64,000 nucleotides of DNA from VRUE01 sp036271315 (GCA_036271315.1 DATBAV010000042.1:1-64000), one strand, 5' to 3'; numbered from the stretch's first letter, positions 45,981 to 55,610 are shown. Program-made: numbers and translations. The notes: generated by a model not told the origin, from the sequence alone.

Positions 45981-47816
45981 ATGTCCGCGCTGGGAGACGC
46001 GGCGGCGGCCCTGCTGCCGCCCGAGGCAGGGGGGCCCGAGCCCGAGCGGGTAGCGAGCGTCGCCAGGCGGATGATCGCGCGCATGCCGCGGGCCTCGCAG
46101 GTCGGGCTCGGGGCGGCGCTGCTGGGGCTGGAGGGGCTTTCGATTGCCCGCTCCGGGCGCACCCTCGGCGGCGCCTCCCAGGAGCAGCGTGAAGCGCTGC
46201 TGAGGCAGGTCGCCCGCCTTGGCGGCGCGCCGCTGGTCGACTCGGTCAAGTCGATCGTCCTGCTCGCCCACGGCGCCGACACGTTCGCGGCGGAGATCGC
46301 GGCGGTCGGCTCGCGCCACCAACCCTCGCGGCCCGACCCGCAGCTGACGATCGTGCCGGCGGCCGAGTGGCCCCACACCTCCAGCTGCGACGCGGTCGTG
46401 ATCGGCTCCGGTGCCGGCGGCGCTTTCGCCGCCCGCGCCCTAGCTCGGGCGGGCCTCGACACCGTGATCGTCGAGGAGGGGGAGCGCTGGACCGTGGAGC
46501 GGATCCGCAGCTCGCACCCGCTCGACCGCTTCGCCGGCATTTACCGCGACGGCGGCACGACGATGGCACTGGGCAACCCGCCGATCGCGCTGCCGCTGGG
46601 GCGCGCCGTCGGCGGCACCACGGTGATCAACTCCGGCACCTGCTTCAGGCCCCCGGCCGCGGTCGCAACCTCCTGGCACAAGGAGCACGGCTTCGCCCTC
46701 GCCGACCTCGAGCTGCTCGGCCCGCGGATCGCCGACGTGGAAGCGACGATCGGCGTCGCCCCCGCCCCGATGGAGGTACTGGGCCGCAACGGAGAACTCG
46801 CGCTCGAGGGCGCCGCCGCGCTGGATTGGCAAAGCGCCCCGCTGCGCCGCAACGCGCCCGGCTGCCGCGGCGCCTGCCAGTGCGCGATCGGCTGTCCCAA
46901 CAACGCCAAGGGAGGCGTCCACCTCAACGCCCTACCCCAGGCCTGCGAGGCGGGGGCGCGAATCGTCACCGGAATCCAGGTGCAGCAAGTGCTGAGCGAG
47001 GCCGGCCGCGCCAGCGGCGTGCTCGCCCGCCGCGCCGATGGCAGCGAGGTGCGGATCTCGGCCCCGCTGGTCATCGTCGCCGCGGGCGCGATCCCCACCC
47101 CGCCGCTGCTGCGCCGCAGCGGGCTCGGCCGCCATCCCCGGCTTGGCCGCAACCTCTCGATCCATCCCGCCACCGGGATCACCGCCGGCTTCGAGCAGGC
47201 AGTCGTGCCCTGGAGCGGCGTCATGCAGAGCGTCGGCATCGAGGAGCTGCACGAGTCCGAGGGCGTCCTGATCGAGGCTACCGGCAGCCCGCCGGGCATG
47301 GGCGCGATCTCGGCCCCCGGCTACGGCACCCACCTGTTGGGCCGCCTCGACCGCGCCGCCGACCGGGCGATGATCGGCGCGATGATCGCCGACGAGCCCT
47401 CAGGGCGCGTCTTCGGCTCGCGCGCTCCGATCGTCTCCTACCGCTTGGCCAAGACCGACGAACGCCGCCTCGCCGTCGCGATCGAGGCGATGGCGCGGGT
47501 GATGCTGGCGGCCGGCGCCAATGACGTCGAACTGGGCGGCGGCGCCCCACCGGTGCGCTCGGAGACCGAGCTCGAGGCGGCGATGCAGCACCTTGACGTC
47601 CGCCGCCTACGCCTCGCCGGCTTCCACCCGAGCGGCACCGCGGCCGCGGGATCGGACCCAACCCGCCACCCGGTCGACCCCGAAGGGCGCCTGCGCGGCA
47701 TCGAGGGCGTCTGGGTCGCCGACGGCTCGATCCTCCCCAGCTGCCCCGGCGTGAACCCCCAGATCTCGATCATGGCGATGGCAGCCGGGGTCGGCGAGGC
47801 TGCGGCTAAGGACTAA
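45981..47816 (+). CDS. GMC-type FAD alcohol oxidase
   Basis: A 611-residue flavoprotein of the GMC family, closest in layout to long-chain alcohol oxidases. A ~130-residue helical N-terminal extension precedes the FAD motif AVVIGSGAGGAFAARALARA. Later regions are GRAVGGTTVINSGTCFRPP, a cysteine cluster GCRGACQCAIGCPNNAKGG, and the C-terminal catalytic part FHPSGTAAAGSDP and GVNPQISIMAMAAG. It oxidises an alcohol to an aldehyde or ketone. It starts 10 bp after the deacetylase stop, same operon. Confidence 0.9.
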   Translation: MSALGDAAAALLPPEAGGPEPERVASVARRMIARMPRASQVGLGAALLGLEGLSIARSGRTLGGASQEQREALLRQVARLGGAPLVDSVKSIVLLAHGADTFAAEIAAVGSRHQPSRPDPQLTIVPAAEWPHTSSCDAVVIGSGAGGAFAARALARAGLDTVIVEEGERWTVERIRSSHPLDRFAGIYRDGGTTMALGNPPIALPLGRAVGGTTVINSGTCFRPPAAVATSWHKEHGFALADLELLGPRIADVEATIGVAPAPMEVLGRNGELALEGAAALDWQSAPLRRNAPGCRGACQCAIGCPNNAKGGVHLNALPQACEAGARIVTGIQVQQVLSEAGRASGVLARRADGSEVRISAPLVIVAAGAIPTPPLLRRSGLGRHPRLGRNLSIHPATGITAGFEQAVVPWSGVMQSVGIEELHESEGVLIEATGSPPGMGAISAPGYGTHLLGRLDRAADRAMIGAMIADEPSGRVFGSRAPIVSYRLAKTDERRLAVAIEAMARVMLAAGANDVELGGGAPPVRSETELEAAMQHLDVRRLRLAGFHPSGTAAAGSDPTRHPVDPEGRLRGIEGVWVADGSILPSCPGVNPQISIMAMAAGVGEAAAKD

Positions 47817-47833
47817 AGGACGAACCCTCCATT

Positions 47834-47862
47834 GACCCCCTAATGGGTAGTGAACGGGGGTC
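47834..47862. terminator. Bidirectional hairpin between convergent genes
   Basis: GACCCCC and GGGGGTC pair over 7 bp with a 15-nt loop between the GMC oxidoreductase and the enoyl-CoA hydratase genes. Confidence 0.45.
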
Positions 47863-47865
47863 GCG

Positions 47866-48615
47866 TCAGCTTCGGTAAGGCAAGCCGGGTCCGGAGCGCT
47901 GCCACTCGACCTGGCCTTTGCCCTCGGAGGCCGAGCGGCCGACGACGTCGTCCCACTCGTGCAGCATCGTCTTCAGCCGCGCCACCGCCTCTGGCGGATG
48001 GGCGGCGACCTCACCGGCGAGTGCCAAGGCGGCCTCCTCGGTTGCCGCCGCCGGCGCCACGCGGTTGACCAACCCAAGCCGTAGCGCTTCATCGGCGCCC
48101 ACCGTGCGCGAGCTGAAGAGCAAGTACTTGGCGGTAGCAAGGCCGCAGAGCGTGACCAGGCGAGCCGGGCCCACCGGCACGCCGAGGGCCGCGCCGGGGA
48201 AGCGCATGCGCAGGTTTGAGCCGCCGACCCGCATGTCGCAGGCGACCGCGATCTCGGCGCCACCGCCGACCACGTCGCCATGGCAGACCGCGACCGTCGG
48301 CTTGGGGAAGGCGACGATCTGGTCGTAGACGTCGGCGAAGAGCTGCATGCGCCGGACCTTGCCCTCATCGTCTAGCTCCTCCTTGACGTCGGCGCCAGCC
48401 GAGAAGCCCATGTGGTCGGCGGAGCTGAAGACCAGTACCCGCACCGCCTCGTCGCCGCGCGCCACCGCTAGGTGCTCGAGCAACTCGAGCAGCATCTGGG
48501 TGTCGATCGCGTTGCGCGACCTGGGCCGCTGCAGGCGCAGCACCGCCACGCCTCGCTCGTCGACCTCGTAGCTCGTCACCGCAGTCTCGTCGCTCACCGG
48601 CGGCAATCTATTCAT
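47866..48615 (-). CDS. Enoyl-CoA hydratase/isomerase family protein
   Basis: A 249-residue crotonase-fold protein. Marks are VAVLRLQRPRSRNAID, the oxyanion-hole segment SSADHMGFSAGADVKE, and VAVCHGDVVGGGAEIAVACD. The usual hydratase glutamate positions are not both present, so an isomerase or other crotonase reaction is possible. ATG at 48615 overlaps the pth stop by 8 bp; a GTG at 48597 is an alternative start. Confidence 0.88.
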   Translation of the reverse strand: MNRLPPVSDETAVTSYEVDERGVAVLRLQRPRSRNAIDTQMLLELLEHLAVARGDEAVRVLVFSSADHMGFSAGADVKEELDDEGKVRRMQLFADVYDQIVAFPKPTVAVCHGDVVGGGAEIAVACDMRVGGSNLRMRFPGAALGVPVGPARLVTLCGLATAKYLLFSSRTVGADEALRLGLVNRVAPAAATEEAALALAGEVAAHPPEAVARLKTMLHEWDDVVGRSASEGKGQVEWQRSGPGLPYRS

Positions 48616-49147
48616 CCAGTTGCGCGATCAGGGTCTCGGCCTCATCGGCGGCTCGCTCGATTAGCGCCGCCACCTCGTCGCGGGGCTCGCGGAAGCGGCC
48701 CAGCACGTAAGCGGCGACGATCTCCGGATCGGTCGAGTCGGGTCTGCCGACCCCGACCCGCACGCGCCAGAACTCAGGGTCGCCGAAGCCACGCTTGAGG
48801 CTCTTGAGGCCGTTGTGGCCGGCCAGACCGCCCCCGAGCCGCACCCGGACGTCGCCGAAGGGCAGGTCGATCTCGTCGTGGAGCACGATGACGCGCTCGA
48901 GCGGCACCTTGAGCGAGCCGCGCGCCGGGCCGGCCGAGTCGCCGGAAACGTTCATCTGAGTCTGCGGCAGCAGAATCGCCACTCGCGGCCCGCCGGGACC
49001 GGCGCGCCCTTCGCTCAGCAGGCCGCCGAACTTCGACTTCGCCTTGGGCAGGTCCCAGCGCCGCGAGAGCTCGGCGGCTACCTCGAAGCCGACGTTATGC
49101 CGGGTCGCGGCGAAGCGCTCACCCGGATTGCCGAGGCCGACGATCAA
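48608..49147 (-). CDS. pth: Peptidyl-tRNA hydrolase
   Basis: A 179-residue Pth. It releases peptides from peptidyl-tRNAs that drop off the ribosome. Active-site residues are visible: Asn in IVGLGNPGERFAATRHN, the catalytic histidine in the same stretch, VLHDEIDLPFG with the catalytic aspartate, and GGGLAGHNGLKSL. It starts at TTG, the only conventional start near the conserved N-terminus. It follows rplY, the usual actinobacterial order. Confidence 0.95.
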   Translation of the reverse strand: MIVGLGNPGERFAATRHNVGFEVAAELSRRWDLPKAKSKFGGLLSEGRAGPGGPRVAILLPQTQMNVSGDSAGPARGSLKVPLERVIVLHDEIDLPFGDVRVRLGGGLAGHNGLKSLKRGFGDPEFWRVRVGVGRPDSTDPEIVAAYVLGRFREPRDEVAALIERAADEAETLIAQLDE

Positions 49148-49212
49148 GATGCGATCGCCCTGCTGCTCGCCCTCGCCGCGCTCAGCTCGGCGGCGGCGAA
49201 AGATCGACAGGC

Positions 49213-49899
49213 TCAGTCCCCGCCGGAGTCGCCCGAGTCGCCCCCGTCGCCACCATCCTCGGCAGCGGCTGCCTCGCCCTCCTCGCCAACCAGCTCGGCC
49301 TCCTCCTCGACGGCGGGCTCGGGCTCTTCCTCGACGCGCGGCGGCGAGAGGGTGGCGATCGTTACCTCCTCGGGGTCATCGGCAACGAGCGTGACGCCCT
49401 CGGGCACGACCAGCGCCGAGAGCTGCAAGGTGTCGTTGATCTCCATCGTCGAGACGTCGGCGACGATGCGATCGGGAATCTCGGTGGGCAGCGCTTCGAC
49501 CGTGACTTCACGGGTGACGTGCTCGAGCACGCCGCCGCCCTTGACGCCGGGAGCGGAATCGGTCCCCTCCAGCTCGATCGTGACCTCGGCCTGGATCGCC
49601 TCATCGAGGCGGACCTCTTGCAGGTCGATGTGCTGGAGGCTGCCGCGCACCGGATGGTGCTGCTGCTCCTTGACCACGACCGGGACGGATTTGCCGCCCT
49701 CGATCTCGAGGTCGAAGAGCGCGGCGCCTTCGCCGAGCACGTTGCGGATCTCGCGTTCGGGCGCCTGGAAGGCGCGCGACTCGGCGCCACCGCTATAGAC
49801 GACGCCCGGCACCAGGCCCTCGCGCCGCAGGCGACGGGAGGTGCGGGAGCCGAAATCGCTGCGCGGGGCAGCCTTGAGAGTTTCGCGTCCTTTGGCCAT
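49213..49899 (-). CDS. rplY: 50S ribosomal protein L25, CTC form
   Basis: A 228-residue L25/CTC protein that binds 5S rRNA. The N-terminal L25 domain (RETLKAAPRSDFGSRTSRRL, then REGLVPGVVYSG) is followed by the C-terminal TL5 beta domain (VLEHVTREVTVEALPTEIPD). A long acidic Glu/Ala/Gly/Asp tail ends it, as in many actinobacteria. ATG at 49899 gives MAKGRETL; the longer frame has no similarity. Confidence 0.95.
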   Translation of the reverse strand: MAKGRETLKAAPRSDFGSRTSRRLRREGLVPGVVYSGGAESRAFQAPEREIRNVLGEGAALFDLEIEGGKSVPVVVKEQQHHPVRGSLQHIDLQEVRLDEAIQAEVTIELEGTDSAPGVKGGGVLEHVTREVTVEALPTEIPDRIVADVSTMEINDTLQLSALVVPEGVTLVADDPEEVTIATLSPPRVEEEPEPAVEEEAELVGEEGEAAAAEDGGDGGDSGDSGGD

Positions 49900-50023
49900 T
49901 CGGACGGGAGAGGATAGAGAAAGAGGCGAATTCGGAACCTGTGGCAACCTAGGGACCGCATGAGTGCGGCAGCGATCGAGCGTCCATATCTGATTTTTCG
50001 AGAGGGAGCAAAGCGCGAAATTT

Positions 50024-51457
50024 ATGTCTGAGGGCTCAAAGATCCCCAAGGGACGGGTTCGTCGTTCGGCCAAGCTGGGCTCGATCGTCGGAGTCCAAGG
50101 CGCCCGTTACGCCGGCACGAAGGCGACGAACGTCGGCCGCTCCGAGGAATCGAGCAAGGAGCGACTCGAGCAGCGCCACCTCGAGACAGCGATGAAGATG
50201 GTCGGCGCCCTGGGCCAGATGAAGGGCGCGGCGATGAAGCTCGGCCAGTTCGCCTCCTTCATCGACACCGAGTTCATCCCCGACGAGTACCGCGAGATCT
50301 ATCAGGAGCAGTTGGCGAAGCTGCGCACCGATGCGCCGGCGATGCCCTGGGAGAAGGTCGAGAAGGTGCTCGAGGAGGAGTACGACGGAGAACCGCTCTC
50401 CGAGCTCTTCGCCGAGTTCGAGCACGAGGCCTTCGCCGCCGCCTCGATCGGCCAGGTCCACCGGGCTGAGCTGCTCGACGGGCGCACGGTCGCAGTGAAG
50501 ATCCAGTACCCCGGGATCGCCGAGGCGCTCGATGCCGACCTGCGCAACGCCGGCACGATCGTCCGCCTCGCCCGCGCCCTCGCCCCCGGCCTCGACGCCA
50601 AGGCAATCGCCAAAGAGCTGCGCGAACGGGTGATGGAGGAGCTCGACTACGAGTACGAGGCGCAGAACCAGCGCACCTTCTCGCGCGCCTACCGTGACCA
50701 CCCCTTCATCTACGTGCCGGAAGTGATCACCCGACTCTCGCGCCGCCGCGTGCTGGTCACCGAGCTGGTCGAAGGGCTCGACTTCGAGCAGGTCAAGGCG
50801 CTGCCTCACGAGGAGCGCAGCCGCTTCGGCGAGATCGTCTTCCGCGGCAGCTTCGGCTCGATCTACCACCTGCAGCACTTCAACGCCGACCCCCACCCCG
50901 GCAACTACATCCTGCTGGGCGATGGCCGCGTCGCCTTCCTCGACTTCGGCATGACCAAGAAGCTCGACCACGAGCAGATCGTGCTCGAGCAGCGCGCCTT
51001 CGACGCCGCCTCGCGCGACGATCCGGAGGACTTCCGCAAGGCCCTGCACGACCTCGGCTTCATCAAGAACCCCTCCAAGCTCGACGCCGAGCGGCTGCTC
51101 GAGCACATGCGCGCGGTCGGCGGCTGGTACATCGAAGACCGCGAGATCGAGATCAGCGCCAAACGGGTGATGAAGATCATCGAGTCGACCAACGACCCGC
51201 GCTCGGAGTACTACGACCTGATGCGACGCGAGGCAATGCCGGCCGACGAGCTAATGGGACGGCGGATGGAAATCGGCGTCGTCGCCGTGCTCGGCCAGCT
51301 CAAAGCCAAGCGCAACTGGCACCGGATCATGCGCGAGTGGATCTACGCCGACGCGCCGGCGACCCCGCTGGGCGAGGAGGAGTGGGAGTACTTCGAGGGA
51401 AGAGGCGTAATGCAGATGCCGATAATCGAGCGGTCCCTGGAAGGAGAGCAGCGATGA
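50024..51457 (+). CDS. ABC1/UbiB-family atypical kinase
   Basis: A 477-residue AarF/UbiB protein. It has the N-terminal KxGQ motif GAAMKLGQFASFID, the alanine-rich loop AAASIGQVHRAEL, the ATP-site lysine in VAVKIQYPGIAEAL, the catalytic FNADPHPGNYILL and the metal-binding LDFGMTKKL. Members support quinone or isoprenoid lipid metabolism through ATPase activity. Its stop overlaps the next gene by 4 bp (ATGA), so the membrane protein is its partner. Confidence 0.93.
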   Translation: MSEGSKIPKGRVRRSAKLGSIVGVQGARYAGTKATNVGRSEESSKERLEQRHLETAMKMVGALGQMKGAAMKLGQFASFIDTEFIPDEYREIYQEQLAKLRTDAPAMPWEKVEKVLEEEYDGEPLSELFAEFEHEAFAAASIGQVHRAELLDGRTVAVKIQYPGIAEALDADLRNAGTIVRLARALAPGLDAKAIAKELRERVMEELDYEYEAQNQRTFSRAYRDHPFIYVPEVITRLSRRRVLVTELVEGLDFEQVKALPHEERSRFGEIVFRGSFGSIYHLQHFNADPHPGNYILLGDGRVAFLDFGMTKKLDHEQIVLEQRAFDAASRDDPEDFRKALHDLGFIKNPSKLDAERLLEHMRAVGGWYIEDREIEISAKRVMKIIESTNDPRSEYYDLMRREAMPADELMGRRMEIGVVAVLGQLKAKRNWHRIMREWIYADAPATPLGEEEWEYFEGRGVMQMPIIERSLEGEQR

Positions 51458-52314
51458 GCCGGATCAAACGCGGTTGGGCGTTGACCAAGAAGAGCTGGGG
51501 ACTGCTGCGCGAGAACCCCGAGCTGCTGCGCTTCCCGCTCTACGGCGGGGCGGCGACGATCGTCGCCGCGATCATCGTCATCGGGCCCGGCCTGCTCCTG
51601 ATCGAGAACGACCAGACGGTCTTCGGCGGCGCCGTGGCGGTGATCGGCTTCTACCTGCTCGCCGTGATCGGCACCTACTTCAGCGTTGGCCTCGCCGCCG
51701 CCGCGAACATGATCTTCCAGGGCCAGCAGGCAACGGTCGCCGATGGACTGGCCGTATCGCGCAGCCGCTTCTCACAGATCGCCGGTTGGGCAGCCGTCTC
51801 GACCACGATCGGCCTCGTCCTCAGCGCGCTCGAGAACCAGGGTGTGGTCGGCGAGATCGTCGGCCGCCTGCTTGCCATCGGCTGGTCGCTGATCACCTTC
51901 CTCGCCGTGCCGGTGATCGCGCTCGAGGGAACCGGCCCGTTGCAGACGCTGAAGCGCTCCTCGAGCCTCTTCAAGTCGCGCTGGGGCGCCCAGGTGACGG
52001 GCAACATCGCGATCGGCGGCGCCGTCTTCCTCTTCGGCATGCTGCCGTCGGCGTTGCTGATCTTCGCCGGCTTCCTAATCTGGGCATCGGCCAGCTTCGC
52101 CGGCGCCTTGCTGTTGGTGATCGGGGTAATCGGCCTGGCGATCTCGGTGCTGATCTCGAGCGCCCTCAGCAACATCTTCGGCGTCGCCCTCTACCGCTAC
52201 GCCCTCGACGGCAACGCGGTCGGCGGCTTCACCGCCGATGAGCTCAACTCGGCGGTCAAGACCAAAGGCGGCGACCGCAACGCCCCACCCACAGCCACTC
52301 CCGGCACCGTCTAG
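51454..52314 (+). CDS. DUF6159-like six-helix membrane protein
   Basis: A 286-residue membrane protein with about six helices. The N-terminus RIKRGWALTKKSWGLLRENP and then ELLRFPL, the SFRSSSLFKSRWG-like segment LKRSSSLFKSRWGAQVTGN and C-terminal ALYRYALDG fit the DUF6159 family. It is translationally coupled to the UbiB-like kinase with an AAGGAGAG site. Function unknown. Confidence 0.82.
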   Translation: MSRIKRGWALTKKSWGLLRENPELLRFPLYGGAATIVAAIIVIGPGLLLIENDQTVFGGAVAVIGFYLLAVIGTYFSVGLAAAANMIFQGQQATVADGLAVSRSRFSQIAGWAAVSTTIGLVLSALENQGVVGEIVGRLLAIGWSLITFLAVPVIALEGTGPLQTLKRSSSLFKSRWGAQVTGNIAIGGAVFLFGMLPSALLIFAGFLIWASASFAGALLLVIGVIGLAISVLISSALSNIFGVALYRYALDGNAVGGFTADELNSAVKTKGGDRNAPPTATPGTV

Positions 52315-52323
52315 ACGTCGGGC

Positions 52324-53052
52324 CTAGCCGAGCTGAGCGAAGAGGCGGGGGTCGTTGGAGACCAGGCCGTTGACGCCGGTCGCGACGAGCTTGTTCATCC
52401 GCTCCAGGTCGTCGACGGTCCAGGCGATCAGCTCGACCCCGGCGAGCTCGGTGATGCGGGCGAGGCGGCGGCTGACCAGCGGGTGGTAGACCCACATCGA
52501 CTCGACCCCGAACTTGGGCAGCTTCTCGGCGGCAAGGCCGGGCAGGCGCTGGCGCATCGCCACCAGGGCGGCCAGCAACGGGCCCTTGGCCCAGCGCTTC
52601 GAGGTCCAGTCCTTGGTCACCTTGGGGTAGGTCCAGCCGCGGCGCAGTTTCGGTTCGAGCTCGAGGATGCGGCCGAGCGAGTAGAGCTCCATCGTCGAGA
52701 CCATCGCGCGGCCGACCAGGTCGCGCTCGCGCAGCGCCGTCACGATCTCCTCCTCGCGGCCCGGCAACTTGATGTCGATGTCGATCTCGACCTCGTCCAG
52801 CGGCGGCTCGAGGAAGGCGTCGAGCGCCTCGGTCAGTTGCAGCGGCGTGCGGCTCTGCGCGTCGTCCCAGTCGTGGGCGACGACCAGCGGCGCCCGCTCC
52901 TCCGCCGGCAGGTGGGCGTCGCGCAGCCAGAGCACGTCGAGCTCGATCGTGTCGACCCCGGCCTCGACGCCGGCGACGAAGCTCTCGAGCGTGTTGCCGG
53001 GGGCGATCAGGTCGGCGCCCTTGTGGCCGACCAAGCGCAGGCTCTCGGGCAC
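52324..53052 (-). CDS. Glycerophosphodiester phosphodiesterase
   Basis: A 242-residue GDPD TIM-barrel. The catalytic N-terminus reads LRLVGHKGADLIAPGNTLES (HRG replaced by HKG), followed by GVDTIELDVLWLRD and the metal ligands in EVEIDIDIKLPG, and the C-terminal AWTVDDLERM and GVNGLVSNDP. It hydrolyses deacylated phospholipid head groups to glycerol 3-phosphate. The GTG start overlaps the prs TAG stop by one base, so it is co-transcribed with prs and glmU. Confidence 0.9.
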   Translation of the reverse strand: MPESLRLVGHKGADLIAPGNTLESFVAGVEAGVDTIELDVLWLRDAHLPAEERAPLVVAHDWDDAQSRTPLQLTEALDAFLEPPLDEVEIDIDIKLPGREEEIVTALRERDLVGRAMVSTMELYSLGRILELEPKLRRGWTYPKVTKDWTSKRWAKGPLLAALVAMRQRLPGLAAEKLPKFGVESMWVYHPLVSRRLARITELAGVELIAWTVDDLERMNKLVATGVNGLVSNDPRLFAQLG

Positions 53053-54089
53053 TAGAAGAGCTGGTTCTCGCCGGCGAAGATCTCGGAGACCGAGTCGTCG
53101 GTGAAGATGCGGCGGATCGAGTCGGCGAAGGTGCCGGCGGTGGAGAGCACGGTGATGTTGTCCGGGGCGCCGGGGCGTAGCGGGATCGTGTCGCTGACGA
53201 CGATCTGCTCGATGTTGGAGTTCTCGTAGGCAAGCCGCTCGTAGGCCGGGCCGGAGAAGACACCGTGGGTGGCGCAGGCGATCACCCGCGCGGCGCCCTC
53301 GTCGAGCACGGTCTGGGCAGCGGCGCAGAGGGTGCCGGCGGTGTCGATCATGTCGTCGACCAGGACGGCGGTCTTGCCTTTGACGTCGCCGACCACGTAG
53401 CCGATCTCGGCCACCTGCTGTGCCGGGCGCTCCTTCTCCATCACCGCCCAGTGGGTGCCGATGCGGCGAGCGAAGTTGCGCGCCGTCTTCACCCGGCCGG
53501 CGTCGGGCGAGACGATCACCAGGTCCTCGGCCGGGTGCTGGTCGGCGAACCACTGGGTCAGCATCGGCATCGCCGTCATGTGGTCGACCGGGACGTGGAA
53601 GAAGCCCTGCACCTGGCCCGCGTGGAGGTCCATGGTCAGCACGCGATCGACGCCGACGCCCTCCAGGCACTTGGCGACGATGCGGGCCGAGATCGGCTCG
53701 CGCGGCGCCGACTTCTTGTCCTGGCGGGCATAGCCGTACCAGGGCATCACGGCGATGATCCTGTGCGCGGAGGCCCCCTGCGCCGCATCGATCATCGTCA
53801 GCAGCTCGATCAGCGAGTCGTTCGGAGTCATCCCGGAGTGCTCGTTGGCGCAGGTCGACTGAACGATGAAGACGTCGGCGCCGCGGATCGACTCCTCGTA
53901 GCGGCAGTAGACCTCGCCGTTGGCGAAGGTCTTCAGCGTCACCTGGCCGAGGTCGACATCGAGCTTGCCGGCGACCTTGGCGGCGAGCTCCATCGAGCTG
54001 CGGCCGCCGAAGACCATCATCCGCTTCGAGTAGTCGTGGGTGATGGCGCTTGACGGCACCGACTCGGGTCGCTCCTCGATCGTGCTCAC
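53052..54089 (-). CDS. prs: Ribose-phosphate pyrophosphokinase
   Basis: A 345-residue PRPP synthetase. Marks are FANGEVYCRYEESIRGADVF, the flexible-loop region MPWYGYARQDKKSAPREPIS, MDLHAGQVQGFFHVPVDH and the PRPP motif VLVDDMIDTAGTLC. It makes PRPP for nucleotide, histidine and arabinosyl donor synthesis. It overlaps glmU by 4 bp, the usual actinobacterial glmU-prs pair. Confidence 0.97.
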   Translation of the reverse strand: MSTIEERPESVPSSAITHDYSKRMMVFGGRSSMELAAKVAGKLDVDLGQVTLKTFANGEVYCRYEESIRGADVFIVQSTCANEHSGMTPNDSLIELLTMIDAAQGASAHRIIAVMPWYGYARQDKKSAPREPISARIVAKCLEGVGVDRVLTMDLHAGQVQGFFHVPVDHMTAMPMLTQWFADQHPAEDLVIVSPDAGRVKTARNFARRIGTHWAVMEKERPAQQVAEIGYVVGDVKGKTAVLVDDMIDTAGTLCAAAQTVLDEGAARVIACATHGVFSGPAYERLAYENSNIEQIVVSDTIPLRPGAPDNITVLSTAGTFADSIRRIFTDDSVSEIFAGENQLF

Positions 54090-55480
54090 GGGGTTTGCTC
54101 CTCCTGCATCTTGGCGGCCTTGCGGGCGGCGTAGCCCTCGATGTTCCGTTGCTCGTTCTCGCTTACGGCGAGTGTGCCCTCGGGCACGTCGCTCTTGATC
54201 ACTGCCCCGGCGCCAGTGTAAGCACCGTCGCCGACTTCTACCGGCGCGATCAGCATCGTGTCAACGCCGAGGCGCGCATTCTCGCCGATCACAGTCCGGT
54301 TCTTGCGGAAACCGTCGTAGTTGGCGGTGATCGTGCCGGCACCGAGGTTGCTGCCAGCACCCACCTCGGCATCGCCGACGTAGGCGAGATGCGGCACCTT
54401 GGCGCCCGCGCCGATGCGCGAGTTCTTGATCTCGACGAAGGTGCCCGCCTTGGCGCCCTCAGCGAGCTCGGCTCCCGGCCGCAGGTAGGCGAACGGCCCG
54501 ACGTTGGCGTTGTCGGCGACGACGCAATCGACCAGGTAGGAGTGTGGCACCGAGACGTTGGTGCCGAGCTCGGCGTCGATCAGGGTGCTCAGCGGCCCGA
54601 CAGTGGTGCAGCCGCCGATCTTGGTTTCACCGCGCAGGCTGGTCCCGGGCTCGATGCGGGCGTCGGCGGCGATCTCGACCCCAACGTCGACCCAGGTCGA
54701 CCCCGGATCGACGACGGTGACGCCGGCGAGCATGTGGCGCCGGAGGATGCGGCGGCGTGCCTCGGCCTCGACCGCGGCGAGGTCGGCGCGGTTGTTGATC
54801 CCCATCGTCACGGCCAGGTCGTCGGCGAGATGAGCGCCGACCGCGTGGCCGGCCTCGCGCAGGGCGGGCAGCACATCGGGTAGGTAGTACTCGCCCTGGG
54901 CGTTGTCGTTGGAGAGGCCGGCGAGCGCCGCCGCGAGCGGTCCCGCCTGGAAGACATAGGTGCCGGCATTGATCTCGCGGATCGCCAGCTGCTCAGCTGT
55001 CGCGTCTCCGGCCGCCTTGGCCTCGACCACCCGCTCCACCCCGCCCTCGCCGTCGCGCACGACCCGCCCATAGGACCCGGGGTCGTCGAGCTCGATCGTC
55101 AGCATCGTCGCCGCCGCCCCGGAAGACTCGTGCGCCGCGAGCAGCCCGCCGATCGTCTCGGCCGAGATCAGCGGCACATCGCCGGAGAGCACCAGCACCG
55201 TCTCGGCCTCTTCGATCAGCCGTAGCGCAGCACGTACCGCTCCACCGGTTCCATCGGGCTCGGCTTGGACAACGGTCTCGACTCCGTCAGGCAGCCCAGA
55301 AGCTATTTCCTGACCAGGGGAGACAATCGCGGCAACTAGTCCAGCGCCTGCTTTTTGGGCGGCCATGATCGGCCACGCAACCATCTCCCGCCCACAGACG
55401 GGATGGAGCACCTTTGGCAGGCTGGAACGCATCCGCGTCCCTTGTCCTGCCGCCATGACCAGGACGAGCGGCGAACTCAC
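54086..55480 (-). CDS. glmU: Bifunctional GlmU (UDP-GlcNAc synthesis)
   Basis: 464 residues. The N-terminal uridyltransferase domain has MAAGQGTRMRSSLPKVLHP and SGDVPLISAETI. The C-terminal half is a left-handed beta-helix acetyltransferase (VDPGSTWVDVGVEIAADARI, later GAGSNLGAGTITANYDG) with the catalytic-histidine region KVPHLAYVGDAEVG. It makes UDP-N-acetylglucosamine for peptidoglycan. First gene of the glmU-prs-GDPD operon; a large hairpin lies just upstream. Confidence 0.97.
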   Translation of the reverse strand: MSSPLVLVMAAGQGTRMRSSLPKVLHPVCGREMVAWPIMAAQKAGAGLVAAIVSPGQEIASGLPDGVETVVQAEPDGTGGAVRAALRLIEEAETVLVLSGDVPLISAETIGGLLAAHESSGAAATMLTIELDDPGSYGRVVRDGEGGVERVVEAKAAGDATAEQLAIREINAGTYVFQAGPLAAALAGLSNDNAQGEYYLPDVLPALREAGHAVGAHLADDLAVTMGINNRADLAAVEAEARRRILRRHMLAGVTVVDPGSTWVDVGVEIAADARIEPGTSLRGETKIGGCTTVGPLSTLIDAELGTNVSVPHSYLVDCVVADNANVGPFAYLRPGAELAEGAKAGTFVEIKNSRIGAGAKVPHLAYVGDAEVGAGSNLGAGTITANYDGFRKNRTVIGENARLGVDTMLIAPVEVGDGAYTGAGAVIKSDVPEGTLAVSENEQRNIEGYAARKAAKMQEEQTP

Positions 55481-55500
55481 CCCAGGATCGTAGTGGCGAA

Positions 55501-55604
55501 GAGGGGTCGTGTGCCCCTCTCACAGAGGCTTGGCGACCACATCCCAAATCGCCCAAGACGATCTGCTGCGCAACGGCCTCTGAGAGAGGGGCACACGACC
55601 CCTC
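55501..55604. repeat. 104-bp foldback with a 29-bp stem
   Basis: GAGGGGTCGTGTGCCCCTCT and the following nine bases pair with 55576-55604 over 29 positions with one mismatch, around a 46-nt loop. It fills the gap between the HdeD-like gene stop and glmU start. It does not share the core of the other hairpin family apart from CAAGACG in its loop. Confidence 0.85.
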
Positions 55605-55610
55605 CGCACA

